The notes below the pieces were generated by a model that was not told the origin of the DNA, did no database searches, and saw only the letters and a list, made by a program, of their open reading frames with translations. This document shows, in pieces, positions 52,787 to 60,920 of a stretch of 64,000 nucleotides of DNA (the first letter of the stretch is position 1; every line of letters starts with the position of its first letter). Made by a program: the position numbers and the translations under genes. Location of the stretch: contig CAJTOJ010000004.1 of NCBI GenBank assembly GCA_910577665.1, forward strand, positions 1-64,000, in the 5' to 3' direction. This DNA comes from an uncultured Acetatifactor sp. (GTDB taxonomy: Bacteria; Bacillota; Clostridia; Lachnospirales; Lachnospiraceae).

Positions 52787-53869
52787 TCAGCCAGCAAGGA
52801 ATCTGCAATTGCCAAACAGGCCATCTGTGGCACTGATATAATCTGCCATGTGGTCTGCCTTCCGGATTCTTTTCAGGTATGGCTCGCAATCTGCAAAGCT
52901 GCTGCCCAGATATGTCCAGAGTTCTTTCATCTTGTACAAGGTGGGGGTATCTCCGGACATAATCTGTCTGTAGCGTTCCAGCAGATCGCTGTGGAAAGAC
53001 CGGAGAGTGGCCAGGGACTGCCGGGAAGCGGGGTTAACGGGACAGAAGGCTGTCTGTGTCAAGGAGGTTGCTGATGCAGACAGCCTTTCTGGCTTCAGCT
53101 CCTGCAAAAGTCCTGGATTGCGCAGGAGACCCCGGCCGATCATGATAGTGTCTGTCTCCGGAAAGGCTTCCAGGAGACTGTCCCTGGTGGCAGCAGAGAA
53201 GATATCCCCATTGTAACACAGGGGGATCCGGTGGGGGCACACAGAGGGGAAACCGGGGGCAGGCGGGGAGGCCATCTGCCCTGGGGTATACCCCTGCTTT
53301 AGGAAGTCCACGGCCTTCTGGTAGGAGTCCCAGTGTACAAGGCCCCCATATCCTTCCCGCTGGAGCCTGGGATGGAGGATCAGCTCCTCTATGGGATATT
53401 TCCGGAAAATATGCAGCAGGGGTTCCCATTCCTCCAGGGAAGAGATGCCAATGCGGGTCTTGATGGAGATGTTTAAGGGACATTTCCGGTAAACGGTGTC
53501 CAGAAAGCGGTCAAGCTCTTCTGGCACACTTAAGAATCCGGCGCCCCTGCGCTTGGATACCACTGTGCCGGAGGGGCAGCCCAGGTTCAGATTCACGGTC
53601 TTGTAGCCGTAGAAGGCAATCTGCTGGGCAATGGCCAGAAATTCCTCCGCCCGGTTGGCCAGGATCTGGGGCACCAGATGGATGCCTTCGTTGTGCTCCG
53701 GCAGGATCTCATTTCGTTCTCTGGCATTCAGATTCCGGCTGCCAATGAAAGGGGTGAAATATTTATCCACCCCGCCGTAATACCTCTGGTAGGCATTGCG
53801 GAAGCTGTAGGTGGTGATGCCCTCCATGGGGGCCAGATAGTAGCGGATGGGGTGGGGCAAGGAATTCAT
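52787..53869 (-). CDS. tRNA-dihydrouridine synthase
   Basis: FMN enzyme reducing uridines in the tRNA D-loop. 360 residues. Visible: YYLAPMEGITTYSFRNAY (FMN), NLNLGCPSGTVVSKRRGAG with the active-site Cys, ISIKTRIG and the CYNGDIFSA plus IGRGLLRNP FMN-phosphate loops. It is a shorter, divergent Dus subgroup of Firmicutes rather than DusB proper, so I give no symbol. Five bases separate it from the upstream MATE gene on the same strand. Confidence 0.9.
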   Translation of the reverse strand: MNSLPHPIRYYLAPMEGITTYSFRNAYQRYYGGVDKYFTPFIGSRNLNARERNEILPEHNEGIHLVPQILANRAEEFLAIAQQIAFYGYKTVNLNLGCPSGTVVSKRRGAGFLSVPEELDRFLDTVYRKCPLNISIKTRIGISSLEEWEPLLHIFRKYPIEELILHPRLQREGYGGLVHWDSYQKAVDFLKQGYTPGQMASPPAPGFPSVCPHRIPLCYNGDIFSAATRDSLLEAFPETDTIMIGRGLLRNPGLLQELKPERLSASATSLTQTAFCPVNPASRQSLATLRSFHSDLLERYRQIMSGDTPTLYKMKELWTYLGSSFADCEPYLKRIRKADHMADYISATDGLFGNCRFLAG

Positions 53870-53874
53870 AGGGG

Positions 53875-55260
53875 TTACTCCTGTTCTCCGGCATCAGAGG
53901 ATGCCATCTGCATGGTAGCCATTGTGCGGATCCGTTTCCATTTTTTGGTGAAAAAGTAGGCGAACATACACAGCATGCCGAAAATAAAACTGATGGGATA
54001 GCAAGCCATAATGTATTTACCATCTATCAGACGTCCGATCAGATAGGCACTGGGGATACGCACTACCCACAGCATGAGGATGTTGATGAAGGTGGGGTAT
54101 TTTACCTCCCCAATGCCATTTACAAAGCAGATGATGCAGTTGAATACGGCATACGTCCAGGTGAGAGGCAGTACCACCCAGATATAGAGGGCAGCCAGTT
54201 CCAGCACGGCAATATCCTTGGTGAAAAGTCCCAGTATGGGGCGGCAGAAAAAAGTCACCAGCAGTCCGGCAGTCAATGTCACGGCCCCGGAGAACAGGGG
54301 AATGGTCAAGCCGCCTTTTTTCAGGCGGATATAATCCTGACTGCCCAGATTCTGGCCGGAAAAGGTGGTGGCCGCAGTGGAGAAGGATGTGATGGCTACA
54401 TTGGCAATGCCTGTGACCTTGGTGGCTACGGAGCAGGCCGCCATAAAGGTAGATCCCTGGGCATTTACCAGGGACTGCATGAGCACATGGCCTACTGAGT
54501 AGATGGAATTGTTTAGGCCAAGGGGAAGGCCTACCCGGATGACGGAGTAGAGCATGTCCCTGTCCAGACGTCTGGGCAGCACGGAATATCCCAGTTCGGG
54601 ATATTTCTTCCTAATGTAGAAGATGCTGAAAGCCCAGGAGCAGTACATGGCCAGGATGGTGGCCAGGGCAGCACCTGCCACATCCATCCCGAGACCTGCC
54701 ACGAACACCACGTCCAGCACGATATTGACCACACAGGACACCAGCAGGAACAACAGGGAGGCACGGCTGTCCCCCACACCCCGCAGGATCCCGGCGTTCA
54801 TGTTGTATCCCATGTTGCCCAGGGTACCCAGGAATATGATGCGCAGATAGGACACGGCCAGATCCCAGGCGTCTTCAGGCGCCTGCATAAAGGAAAGGAT
54901 TGCCGGGCCAAGGAGCAGACCTGCGATGGTCAGTGGGACAGCACACAGATACAGGAAAGTGGAGGAAGTGGCTACCAGACGCTTTAGGCGGCCCATGTCC
55001 CCGCTTCCGGTATATTGGGACACCAGTATGGATACCCCGGTGCCTATTCCTAAGAAAATGCACAGGAAAACTTCCACAGGCTGTGCACTGGTGCCTACGG
55101 CAGCCAGGGACACAGAGCTACAGAAATTGCCGATGACCAGGGTGTCAACGGTGTTGTAGAGCTGTTGCAGCACATTGCCGATACAGATGGGCAGGGCGAA
55201 CAGCACTACCAGCTTCATGATGGGGCCTTTTGTCATATCTATTTTCCGGGCGGCGTGCAT
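53875..55260 (-). CDS. MATE-family efflux transporter 1
   Basis: Membrane exporter of about 461 residues and 12 hydrophobic helices, Na+ or H+ driven, probably for drugs or metabolites. Visible: MTKGPIMKLVVLFALPICIGNVLQQLYNTVDTLVIG at the N-terminus (given here in part) and two MATE repeats; TVDTLVIGNF is the signature of the family. ATG 55260 with GAAGGA upstream is chosen; the frame stays open to 55323 into MITE copy E, which is not part of the gene. Probably co-transcribed with dus. Substrate unknown. Confidence 0.88.
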   Translation of the reverse strand: MHAARKIDMTKGPIMKLVVLFALPICIGNVLQQLYNTVDTLVIGNFCSSVSLAAVGTSAQPVEVFLCIFLGIGTGVSILVSQYTGSGDMGRLKRLVATSSTFLYLCAVPLTIAGLLLGPAILSFMQAPEDAWDLAVSYLRIIFLGTLGNMGYNMNAGILRGVGDSRASLLFLLVSCVVNIVLDVVFVAGLGMDVAGAALATILAMYCSWAFSIFYIRKKYPELGYSVLPRRLDRDMLYSVIRVGLPLGLNNSIYSVGHVLMQSLVNAQGSTFMAACSVATKVTGIANVAITSFSTAATTFSGQNLGSQDYIRLKKGGLTIPLFSGAVTLTAGLLVTFFCRPILGLFTKDIAVLELAALYIWVVLPLTWTYAVFNCIICFVNGIGEVKYPTFINILMLWVVRIPSAYLIGRLIDGKYIMACYPISFIFGMLCMFAYFFTKKWKRIRTMATMQMASSDAGEQE

Positions 55261-55302
55261 GGGAGGAATCCTTCTTTCATAAGATGATAGGGTGGATATT
55301 TT

Positions 55303-55436
55303 GTTACTGTTCACAGGTGCCACCGCGAGGTGTTTTCAAGCGCTTTTCGCGTGACAAACCCGAGACAACCTGCGCCAAAACGCCTGCATTTGGCGTTTTG
55401 TGTGCATATGTTGCTGTGAACGGAGTGAACAGTAAC
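55303..55436 (-). mobile_element. MITE-like element, copy E
   Basis: 134 bp in reverse orientation, from GTTACTGTTCAC to GTGAACAGTAAC, flanked by perfect 8-bp repeats GATATTTT (55295-55302 and 55437-55444). Its hairpin (AAAACGCC/GGCGTTTT) and core are close to copy B. It lies 43 bases upstream of the first MATE gene, so it may sit in its promoter or leader. Confidence 0.9.
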
Positions 55437-55444
55437 GATATTTT

Positions 55445-55636
55445 TAACTTTCGGACATGCTGTCTTTGGCAGCATAAACAACACTATACTCTCTTTGCCG
55501 GGCAAAAACTACTGATTTTTTGCTGGAGTGTGAAAAAGTGCAGATAGTTTGTAATTGTGCAAAGCCGATGCCAAGTATCGGCATGTTTATGCAGGCTTAC
55601 AGTAACGGTTCAGTGCCCATCCTACACTGTTACGGG
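55445..55636. other. spacer with short hairpins
   Basis: No gene supported. Two palindromes are seen: GCCGATGCCAAGTATCGGC near 55563 and an inverted GTAAC..CAGTG / CACTG.TTAC pair at 55603-55633, which may be remnants of MITE-like ends. Confidence 0.45.
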
Positions 55637-55855
55637 CTACATACAGGGTGGTGCCGATGGATGCAGAAGGCTTTCCTGTTTGCCCTGCACGTTACACCGT
55701 TTCCTGCTACAGGTGATTCCGTATTTGAATATCATTTCCATGCCGTCTAAACGTAGCCTTTCCGTATATCCCTTTTCTTCTGTATGGTAGAATCCTCCTC
55801 TGCGGATCTTTTCAAAATTTTCTATGCCTACAGGGAGGTTTGGGAGGGTGTTCAT
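55637..55855 (-). pseudogene. remnant of an AAA-ATPase-like/DUF1703 gene with internal deletion
   Basis: The short frame reads LPVGIENFEKIRRGGFY near its start, which is the usual N-terminus of the large AAA-ATPase-like family of gut anaerobes (LPIGIxxFxxIRxxxYYxVDK). Immediately after comes YTERLRLDGMEMIFKYGIT followed by CSRKRCNV, which matches that family's extreme C-terminus (KYGIAFYKKxC). About 500 central residues are therefore missing, leaving start joined to end. The frame then runs on without homology. Assignment is by recall of family motifs. Confidence 0.6.
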
Positions 55856-55933
55856 ATGCAGGAAGTCCTTTCTGTTTTTTCTTTAATTTTACTATAATTT
55901 TCTGCTGTTCTCAACGGAAAAATAGGTGAATTC

Positions 55934-56126
55934 GTTACTTTTCACGGCCCTGCCGTTCAAAGCAACATGATGCACACATGACAGTAGAATGCAAGCATTC
56001 TACTGTCATGAATTGGGCAGGGACAGCTCATTTTGGCGCACAGCAGTCAAGGCAATCAAGATTGCCTGGGTTTGTCACGCTGGAAGCGCATGAAAACACC
56101 TGGCGGGGGCACCAGCGAACAATAAC
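55934..56126 (+). mobile_element. MITE-like element, copy F (enlarged)
   Basis: 193 bp from GTTACTTTTCAC to GCGAACAATAAC. The flanks GTGAATTC and GTAAATTT agree at 6 of 8 bases, an eroded duplication. It carries two extra perfect hairpins, TGACAGTAGAATGC-AA-complement (55979-56008) and AGGCAATC-AA-GATTGCCT (56050-56067), then GGGTTTGTCACGC and GAAAACACCTGGCG. Confidence 0.8.
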
Positions 56127-56167
56127 GTAAATTTTTCTTGCAAGAGGGGAAGTTTGCTGTTAGGCTA

Positions 56168-56262
56168 AAAGTGTGTAAAGAAATTCTAAGCGGTCAAAGT
56201 ACGCCCGCAAAGAATTTCTAGGTCTGCTATGCAGACCTTTTACACACTGAAGAATGCCAAGA
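56168..56262 (+). other. multi-stem structured region upstream of MATE 2
   Basis: GTGTGTAAAG and TTTTACACAC (outer stem) enclose AAATTCT...AGAATTT and GGTCTGC-TAT-GCAGACC, followed by GAATGCC-AAGAACA-GGCATTC and, at 56291, GCCGC-TGAA-GCGGC. It could be a structured RNA leader of the second MATE gene or a repeat of the hairpin-chain kind. No known family recognised. Confidence 0.45.
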
Positions 56263-56326
56263 ACAGGCATTCTTCTCACGGATTGTTTGTGCCGCTGAAG
56301 CGGCATGACGGGAAGTGTGAAGGGAG

Positions 56327-57721
56327 GTGAAGATTGAAAATATGGCAAATGATTTTTCCAGGGGGAAGGTCTGGCGCAACATTGTCAGCCAGTCCATTCC
56401 CTTGATTGCAGCGCAACTGGTACAACTCTTATATAATGTAGTGGACAGGATCTATATCGGCCATCTGCCAGGGGCAGACAGCATGGCGCTTACGGGGATC
56501 GGCCTGACCTTTCCCTTGACCACGCTGGTTGCCGCCTTTACCTTCCTATTTGGCACAGGGGGTACCCCTCTGTTTTCCATTGCCAGGGGAGCCGGGGAGG
56601 AGGAGCGGGCAGAGAAGATATTGGGGAATACCTTTGCCATGCTGGCAGGCACTTCCCTGGTACTGTTTGCTTTCTGTTACCTGCTGCGCAGACCTATCCT
56701 GTACCTGTTCGGGGCAGGGGACGCTTCCTATGTGTATGCAGATGCCTACCTGCGGATCTATCTGCTGGGCACGCCATTTACCATGCTGGCCACGGGACTG
56801 AATGGCTTTATCAATGCCCAGGGATTTCCCAGGATGGGCATGGTGACAACCCTGGCAGGCGCCCTGATGAACCTGGTGCTGGATCCGGTCTTCATCTTCT
56901 GGCTGGACATGGGGGTGGGCGGGGCGGCCCTGGCCACGGTGATCAGCCAGGCCATATCCTGTCTCTGGGTACTCTGGTTCCTGGTCCGGGGCAGGATGGC
57001 CCTGCTACGCATACGGGCCTGCAACCTGTCCGTAGACTGGAAGCTGGTTCGGGAGATCACAGCCCTGGGCCTGTCCGGTTTCATTATGCAGGGCACAAAC
57101 TGTCTGGTGCAGGTGGTATGCAATGCCACCTTGAAAATATATGGAGGAGACCTGTACGTGGGGGTGATGACAGTACTGTCTTCGGTCCGGGAGATATTGT
57201 CCCTGCCGGTCAGCGGACTTTCCAACGGCGCCCAGCCTGTACTGGGATATAATTATGGCGCAAAACAGTATACAAAGGTGCGCCAGGGCATCCGCTTCAC
57301 TGCAGTTCTGGGAATCCTGTACACGGTGCTGGCCTGGCTGGTGGTGATCGTAAGCCCCCGCCCGTTGTTGTCCGTGTTCACAGAGGACGCGGCTCTGCTG
57401 GAGGCCGGGATAGGAGCACTGCGCCTGTATTTCTTCGGGTTCTTCTTCATGGCTTTCCAGTTCACGGGGCAGTCTGCCTTCACGGCCCTGGGCTGTTCTA
57501 AGAGGGCCATCTTCTTCTCCCTGCTGCGGAAGGCCGTGATCGTGGCACCCTTGACCCTGCTGCTGCCCCGTCTGGGACTGGGGGTGGACGGCGTGTTCCT
57601 GGCGGAACCCATCTCCAATGCCATAGGGGGCCTGGCGTGTTTTGTGACCATGTATGTGACGGTATACCGGAAGCTGGGGGACGGGATGGATCTGGGGACA
57701 GGGAGGAACAGGATTGCTTAA
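56327..57721 (+). CDS. MATE-family efflux transporter 2
   Basis: 464-residue, 12-helix exporter unrelated in close detail to MATE 1. Visible: IPLIAAQLVQLLYNVVDRIYIGHLPG and a second repeat with SCNGAQPVLGYNYGA-type sequence (read as LSNGAQPVLGYNYGA). Start: GTG 56327 touches the GGGAGG site; ATG 56342 is 13 bases from it; neither is ideal. It may be controlled by the structured leader just upstream. truA follows 54 bases after it and may be co-transcribed. Confidence 0.87.
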   Translation: MKIENMANDFSRGKVWRNIVSQSIPLIAAQLVQLLYNVVDRIYIGHLPGADSMALTGIGLTFPLTTLVAAFTFLFGTGGTPLFSIARGAGEEERAEKILGNTFAMLAGTSLVLFAFCYLLRRPILYLFGAGDASYVYADAYLRIYLLGTPFTMLATGLNGFINAQGFPRMGMVTTLAGALMNLVLDPVFIFWLDMGVGGAALATVISQAISCLWVLWFLVRGRMALLRIRACNLSVDWKLVREITALGLSGFIMQGTNCLVQVVCNATLKIYGGDLYVGVMTVLSSVREILSLPVSGLSNGAQPVLGYNYGAKQYTKVRQGIRFTAVLGILYTVLAWLVVIVSPRPLLSVFTEDAALLEAGIGALRLYFFGFFFMAFQFTGQSAFTALGCSKRAIFFSLLRKAVIVAPLTLLLPRLGLGVDGVFLAEPISNAIGGLACFVTMYVTVYRKLGDGMDLGTGRNRIA

Positions 57722-57775
57722 GAGGGGAAAGATAGGACAGCAAAGATAGGACAGCAAAGGACAGGGAGGTAGTCC

Positions 57776-58534
57776 ATGAAAAACTATAAATTCATTCTGG
57801 AATATGACGGCACCCGTTACTATGGCTGGCAGCGCCAGCCAGGGCAGAGTACCATTCAGGGAAAGCTGGAGGAGGTGCTTACCCGGATGTGTGACGGGGA
57901 AGATAGGTGCCAGGGAGGCAGACAGGTGGAAGTGATTGGCGCAGGCCGCACCGATGCCGGTGTCCACGCCAGGGGCATGGTGGCAAATGCCCACATGGAC
58001 ACGGCATTTTCCCCGGAGGAGATCCGGGATTACCTAAACCGTTACCTGCCGGATGACATTGCTGTCACAGAAGTGCGGGAGGCTTCCCCCAGGTTCCATG
58101 CCCGGTACAACTGCACTGGGAAGACCTACTGCTATACCTGCTATGATGGGGACGTGAAGCCCGTCTTCGACCGGAAATATTATACCCGCCTGGAGGAGCG
58201 CCCCAGGCTGGAACCCATGCTGGAGGTCGCAGAAGTACTAAAGGGGGAGCACGATTTCCGGAATTTCTGCGTCAATCCCCGGATGAAGAAATCCACCGTG
58301 CGCCTGGTGGATCGGATCGAGATCACCCGGGAAGGCGGGTACCTGCACTTCACGTTCCATGGGACAGGCTTCCTGCAGAACATGGTGCGGATCATGGTGG
58401 GAACTCTGCTGGAGGTGGGGTATGGCCGGATGAGCGTGGCACAGGTGCGGGAATGCCTTCAGACGCAGGAGAGGAGAAAGGCGGGACCTACGGCCCCGGC
58501 AATGGGACTGTGCCTGGTGGGGGTGGAGTATTAG
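57776..58534 (+). CDS. truA: tRNA pseudouridine synthase A
   Basis: Makes pseudouridine at tRNA positions 38-40. 252 residues. Visible: LEYDGTRYYGWQRQPGQSTIQ, the catalytic Asp60 in GAGRTDAGVHARG, the FRNFCVNPRMKKSTVR-type segment and GTGFLQNMVRIMVGTLLEVG near the end, all in family order. AGGGAGG precedes the ATG. No oddities. Confidence 0.96.
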   Translation: MKNYKFILEYDGTRYYGWQRQPGQSTIQGKLEEVLTRMCDGEDRCQGGRQVEVIGAGRTDAGVHARGMVANAHMDTAFSPEEIRDYLNRYLPDDIAVTEVREASPRFHARYNCTGKTYCYTCYDGDVKPVFDRKYYTRLEERPRLEPMLEVAEVLKGEHDFRNFCVNPRMKKSTVRLVDRIEITREGGYLHFTFHGTGFLQNMVRIMVGTLLEVGYGRMSVAQVRECLQTQERRKAGPTAPAMGLCLVGVEY

Positions 58535-58635
58535 GGCTGTAAATCTGCTGCAAGGGGAAAAACTGGAAAATATCCCGGAAAGTTATAATAAGGATAATAA
58601 AAGAACGAAAATTGGATAAGTTCACCCGGAAACCA

Positions 58636-58664
58636 TTGCCGTATAAGGAATTCTATGATAGAAT
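58636..58664 (+). promoter_or_regulatory. candidate promoter of the right-end module
   Basis: TTGCCG (58636-58641) and TAGAAT (58659-58664), 17-base spacing, about 170 bases before the first gene of the module. The 303-base spacer 58535-58837 holds nothing else clear apart from an open 49-codon frame. Confidence 0.4.
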
Positions 58665-58837
58665 CAGATATGCTTTATTGTGGGTGAATGGCAGGGCAGA
58701 GAATACAGGATGATCAAGAAGTTTTTGGACATACTACACATAGGGCAAAGATGAATATCATAAACCATGAGATTCATATACTTTGTCATGATGGATTTAC
58801 AGGGAGGATCTCTGTAGACAAGGCGCAAGGGGAATAG

Positions 58838-60733
58838 ATGGACACGACATTGTTAAGGAAAGAAGCCCTGGAGATATTGGGCGAAGAAGATCTGGCCGGC
58901 CTCATGGAATGGTATGAGGACACCTTGGAAAGTGACAGGAGCTATGTTGTCTTTGTGGTACGGCGCAGTTATATCCTGGCACTGATCATGGAGGCACTGA
59001 CAGGGAAGAAGATGGAGGAGAACAGCAGGACCTGTTTCCTTACGGATGCTTCCCTTTTCCTGCATTGTGAAAAGCTGGCCAGGATGTATGAGAGATACCA
59101 CAGGTTCCCAAGTATCCTTCTGTGCGATGAGACAGTAGTCTATGGCAAGAATATCAACCATTTCATTGAACTGATGGAGAGCCGGCTTATTTCCCTGCTG
59201 GATCAGTATGAGGAGGAAGAGATCAAGGATGCTTTTGCAGCCTCTATTCGGATCCATGCCTATGTCCGTTCAGACAAGCCGCTGCTTCTGTTAGGCAGGT
59301 ATCAACTGAGACTACAGTATAAGCGCAGGGTGGAACCCTTGTCCCTGCACAGGCTCTCCAGCAATATATCCACCCTTATTCTACATTCGGATATTGCAAA
59401 TGCGGTGTATATATATTCCCGGCATCTCACAGAGGAACAGTTTCAGAGGGTGGATCGCACGGATTATGTGGAAACCATCTACCAGGGTACCAAGCAGTAT
59501 GCGAAGATAGATTTCGTAGGCAGAGAGGAAATAAAGGCAGTTTTCTCCCTGCGGATCATCAAGAATGCAGGCCAGGAGGGATACCGGGTCCTTCCCTTTG
59601 TGTTCCTGCCCAACCTGAGCGGGGAGGAAACGGAAAAATTATTCGGCCATATACTGGAGGGACTGCGCATCGGAGGAATGGATGAACGCTATCTGGAATG
59701 GATGTGCCGGTTGCAGGATGTGTGGGGGAAGCGGACATTCAATGAACTGGTCACTTTGATACTGGGGCAGGTTCTGTTACAGGAGTTCTGGGAGCAGAAC
59801 GGCATTGACATGACAGAGGGCATGGAACCAGGATCCGGGCAGGATTCTGTTGACAAGGCCTATGAGGTGAGGAAGCTGGCACGGAATTATAATACAGGCA
59901 GCCTGGAAGGTACAGAGGCATTTCTGAAGGTAATCCTGTCCGGGAAATGGTTTTCTTCTGAGGATGTTGCCCGGATCATATGCAGTGTTGTGGAAAGAGA
60001 CAGGAAGCTGATCCGCATGGAGCCTGGCAGGACAGTACCCGGAGAGAAAGAGAAACAGGCCATACGGGAGAGAATCGAGGACTATTTCTGGGACAGGGAA
60101 AAAGAGGAAGAAAGTGCGGCCCATACGCTGTCCTGGAAATCTTATCACCCCACAAGACAGCGTTCGGAACGTCGTGTCCGTGGATGCGGCTTCCTGCTCT
60201 GGCAGATATCGGAAGGATATACAGGGCAGGAGGACAGATATTGCATTGCCTTTTTCCTGCAGATGGCAGATGCCGGTGTACTGGCCTTGTCCTCCTATGC
60301 ATCGAAGAATACCAGGGTAGTGGGGTTTGCCCAGTTTGCGAAGGCAGGGGAACTGTCCCAGATGATTCAGCCCATCCGGATGATGGAATGGATGCCGGTA
60401 ATCATAGCGGTTGAAATGGAAGGCGAATGGTCTGGCAGGCCGTTTGAAGAGATTCTCAGACGGTATGGAAGAAGCGGGGAATGCGATCTTGGCCAGGAAG
60501 AAATCGGGGGGATGATCCGGTTCAAGGAAGAACTGACACAGATGGGACAGAAGGCCAGGGATTGGGACTGGAACTATGTGAAGAAAAAGGACGTGGAAGG
60601 CTGCGAAAGGTTCGGTGAGCATTGGGAGAAATACAGGATGATGATGATACTGAGGTTTATGGACGTGCAGATACGTCATATCCAATGTTATAGTAGATTT
60701 CGTGAACAGGACAGGGCCAGATCGGGGAAATAG
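58838..60733 (+). CDS. phosphoribosyltransferase-like protein of an unassigned module
   Basis: 631 residues, no named family recognised. Residues 35-130 show the order of a PRTase fold: a hydrophobic strand and RR turn (SYVVFVVRRSYILALIMEAL, PPi-loop position), a FLTDAS strand, then SILLCDETVVYGKNI with D97, E98, G103, K104, N105 in the place of the PRPP loop (hhhhDDhhxxGxT/N). The rest is mixed alpha/beta and strongly charged, with no membrane segment. AAGGGGA precedes the ATG. The PRTase link is my inference from motif order; the remaining 500 residues may hold an effector or sensor. Confidence 0.6.
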   Translation: MDTTLLRKEALEILGEEDLAGLMEWYEDTLESDRSYVVFVVRRSYILALIMEALTGKKMEENSRTCFLTDASLFLHCEKLARMYERYHRFPSILLCDETVVYGKNINHFIELMESRLISLLDQYEEEEIKDAFAASIRIHAYVRSDKPLLLLGRYQLRLQYKRRVEPLSLHRLSSNISTLILHSDIANAVYIYSRHLTEEQFQRVDRTDYVETIYQGTKQYAKIDFVGREEIKAVFSLRIIKNAGQEGYRVLPFVFLPNLSGEETEKLFGHILEGLRIGGMDERYLEWMCRLQDVWGKRTFNELVTLILGQVLLQEFWEQNGIDMTEGMEPGSGQDSVDKAYEVRKLARNYNTGSLEGTEAFLKVILSGKWFSSEDVARIICSVVERDRKLIRMEPGRTVPGEKEKQAIRERIEDYFWDREKEEESAAHTLSWKSYHPTRQRSERRVRGCGFLLWQISEGYTGQEDRYCIAFFLQMADAGVLALSSYASKNTRVVGFAQFAKAGELSQMIQPIRMMEWMPVIIAVEMEGEWSGRPFEEILRRYGRSGECDLGQEEIGGMIRFKEELTQMGQKARDWDWNYVKKKDVEGCERFGEHWEKYRMMMILRFMDVQIRHIQCYSRFREQDRARSGK

Positions 60734-60756
60734 GACAGTGATAGCTGTAACAAAGG

Positions 60757-60795
60757 TCAAATCTCCCGCCAGAAGTAGCAGGAGATTTGATTTTT
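60757..60795 (+). terminator. intrinsic terminator between the first two module genes
   Basis: TCAAATCTCC and GGAGATTTGA pair perfectly around CGCCAGAAGTAGCA and are followed by TTTTT. The ATPase gene downstream would therefore need read-through or its own promoter. Confidence 0.8.
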
Positions 60796-60920
60796 CCTAA
60801 AATACGATAAAAAATTACCGCATGCCAGATTGAGCAAGCCGAATGATGCAAAGACACAAATAATAAGAAAACAAGCGATATACAACGGCTTCCAAAGATA
60901 AACAAGGAGGAAAACGGGAA

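Noticed and set aside
16246..56126. Repeats as a CRISPR array or ERIC/REP elements
   Set aside because: They are dispersed singly, have inverted ends and target duplications, and no spacers or cas genes are present.
58688..58837. 49-codon frame just before the PRTase-like gene
   Set aside because: It ends exactly at the next start, but has no convincing ribosome site or recognisable sequence; retained only as a possibility.
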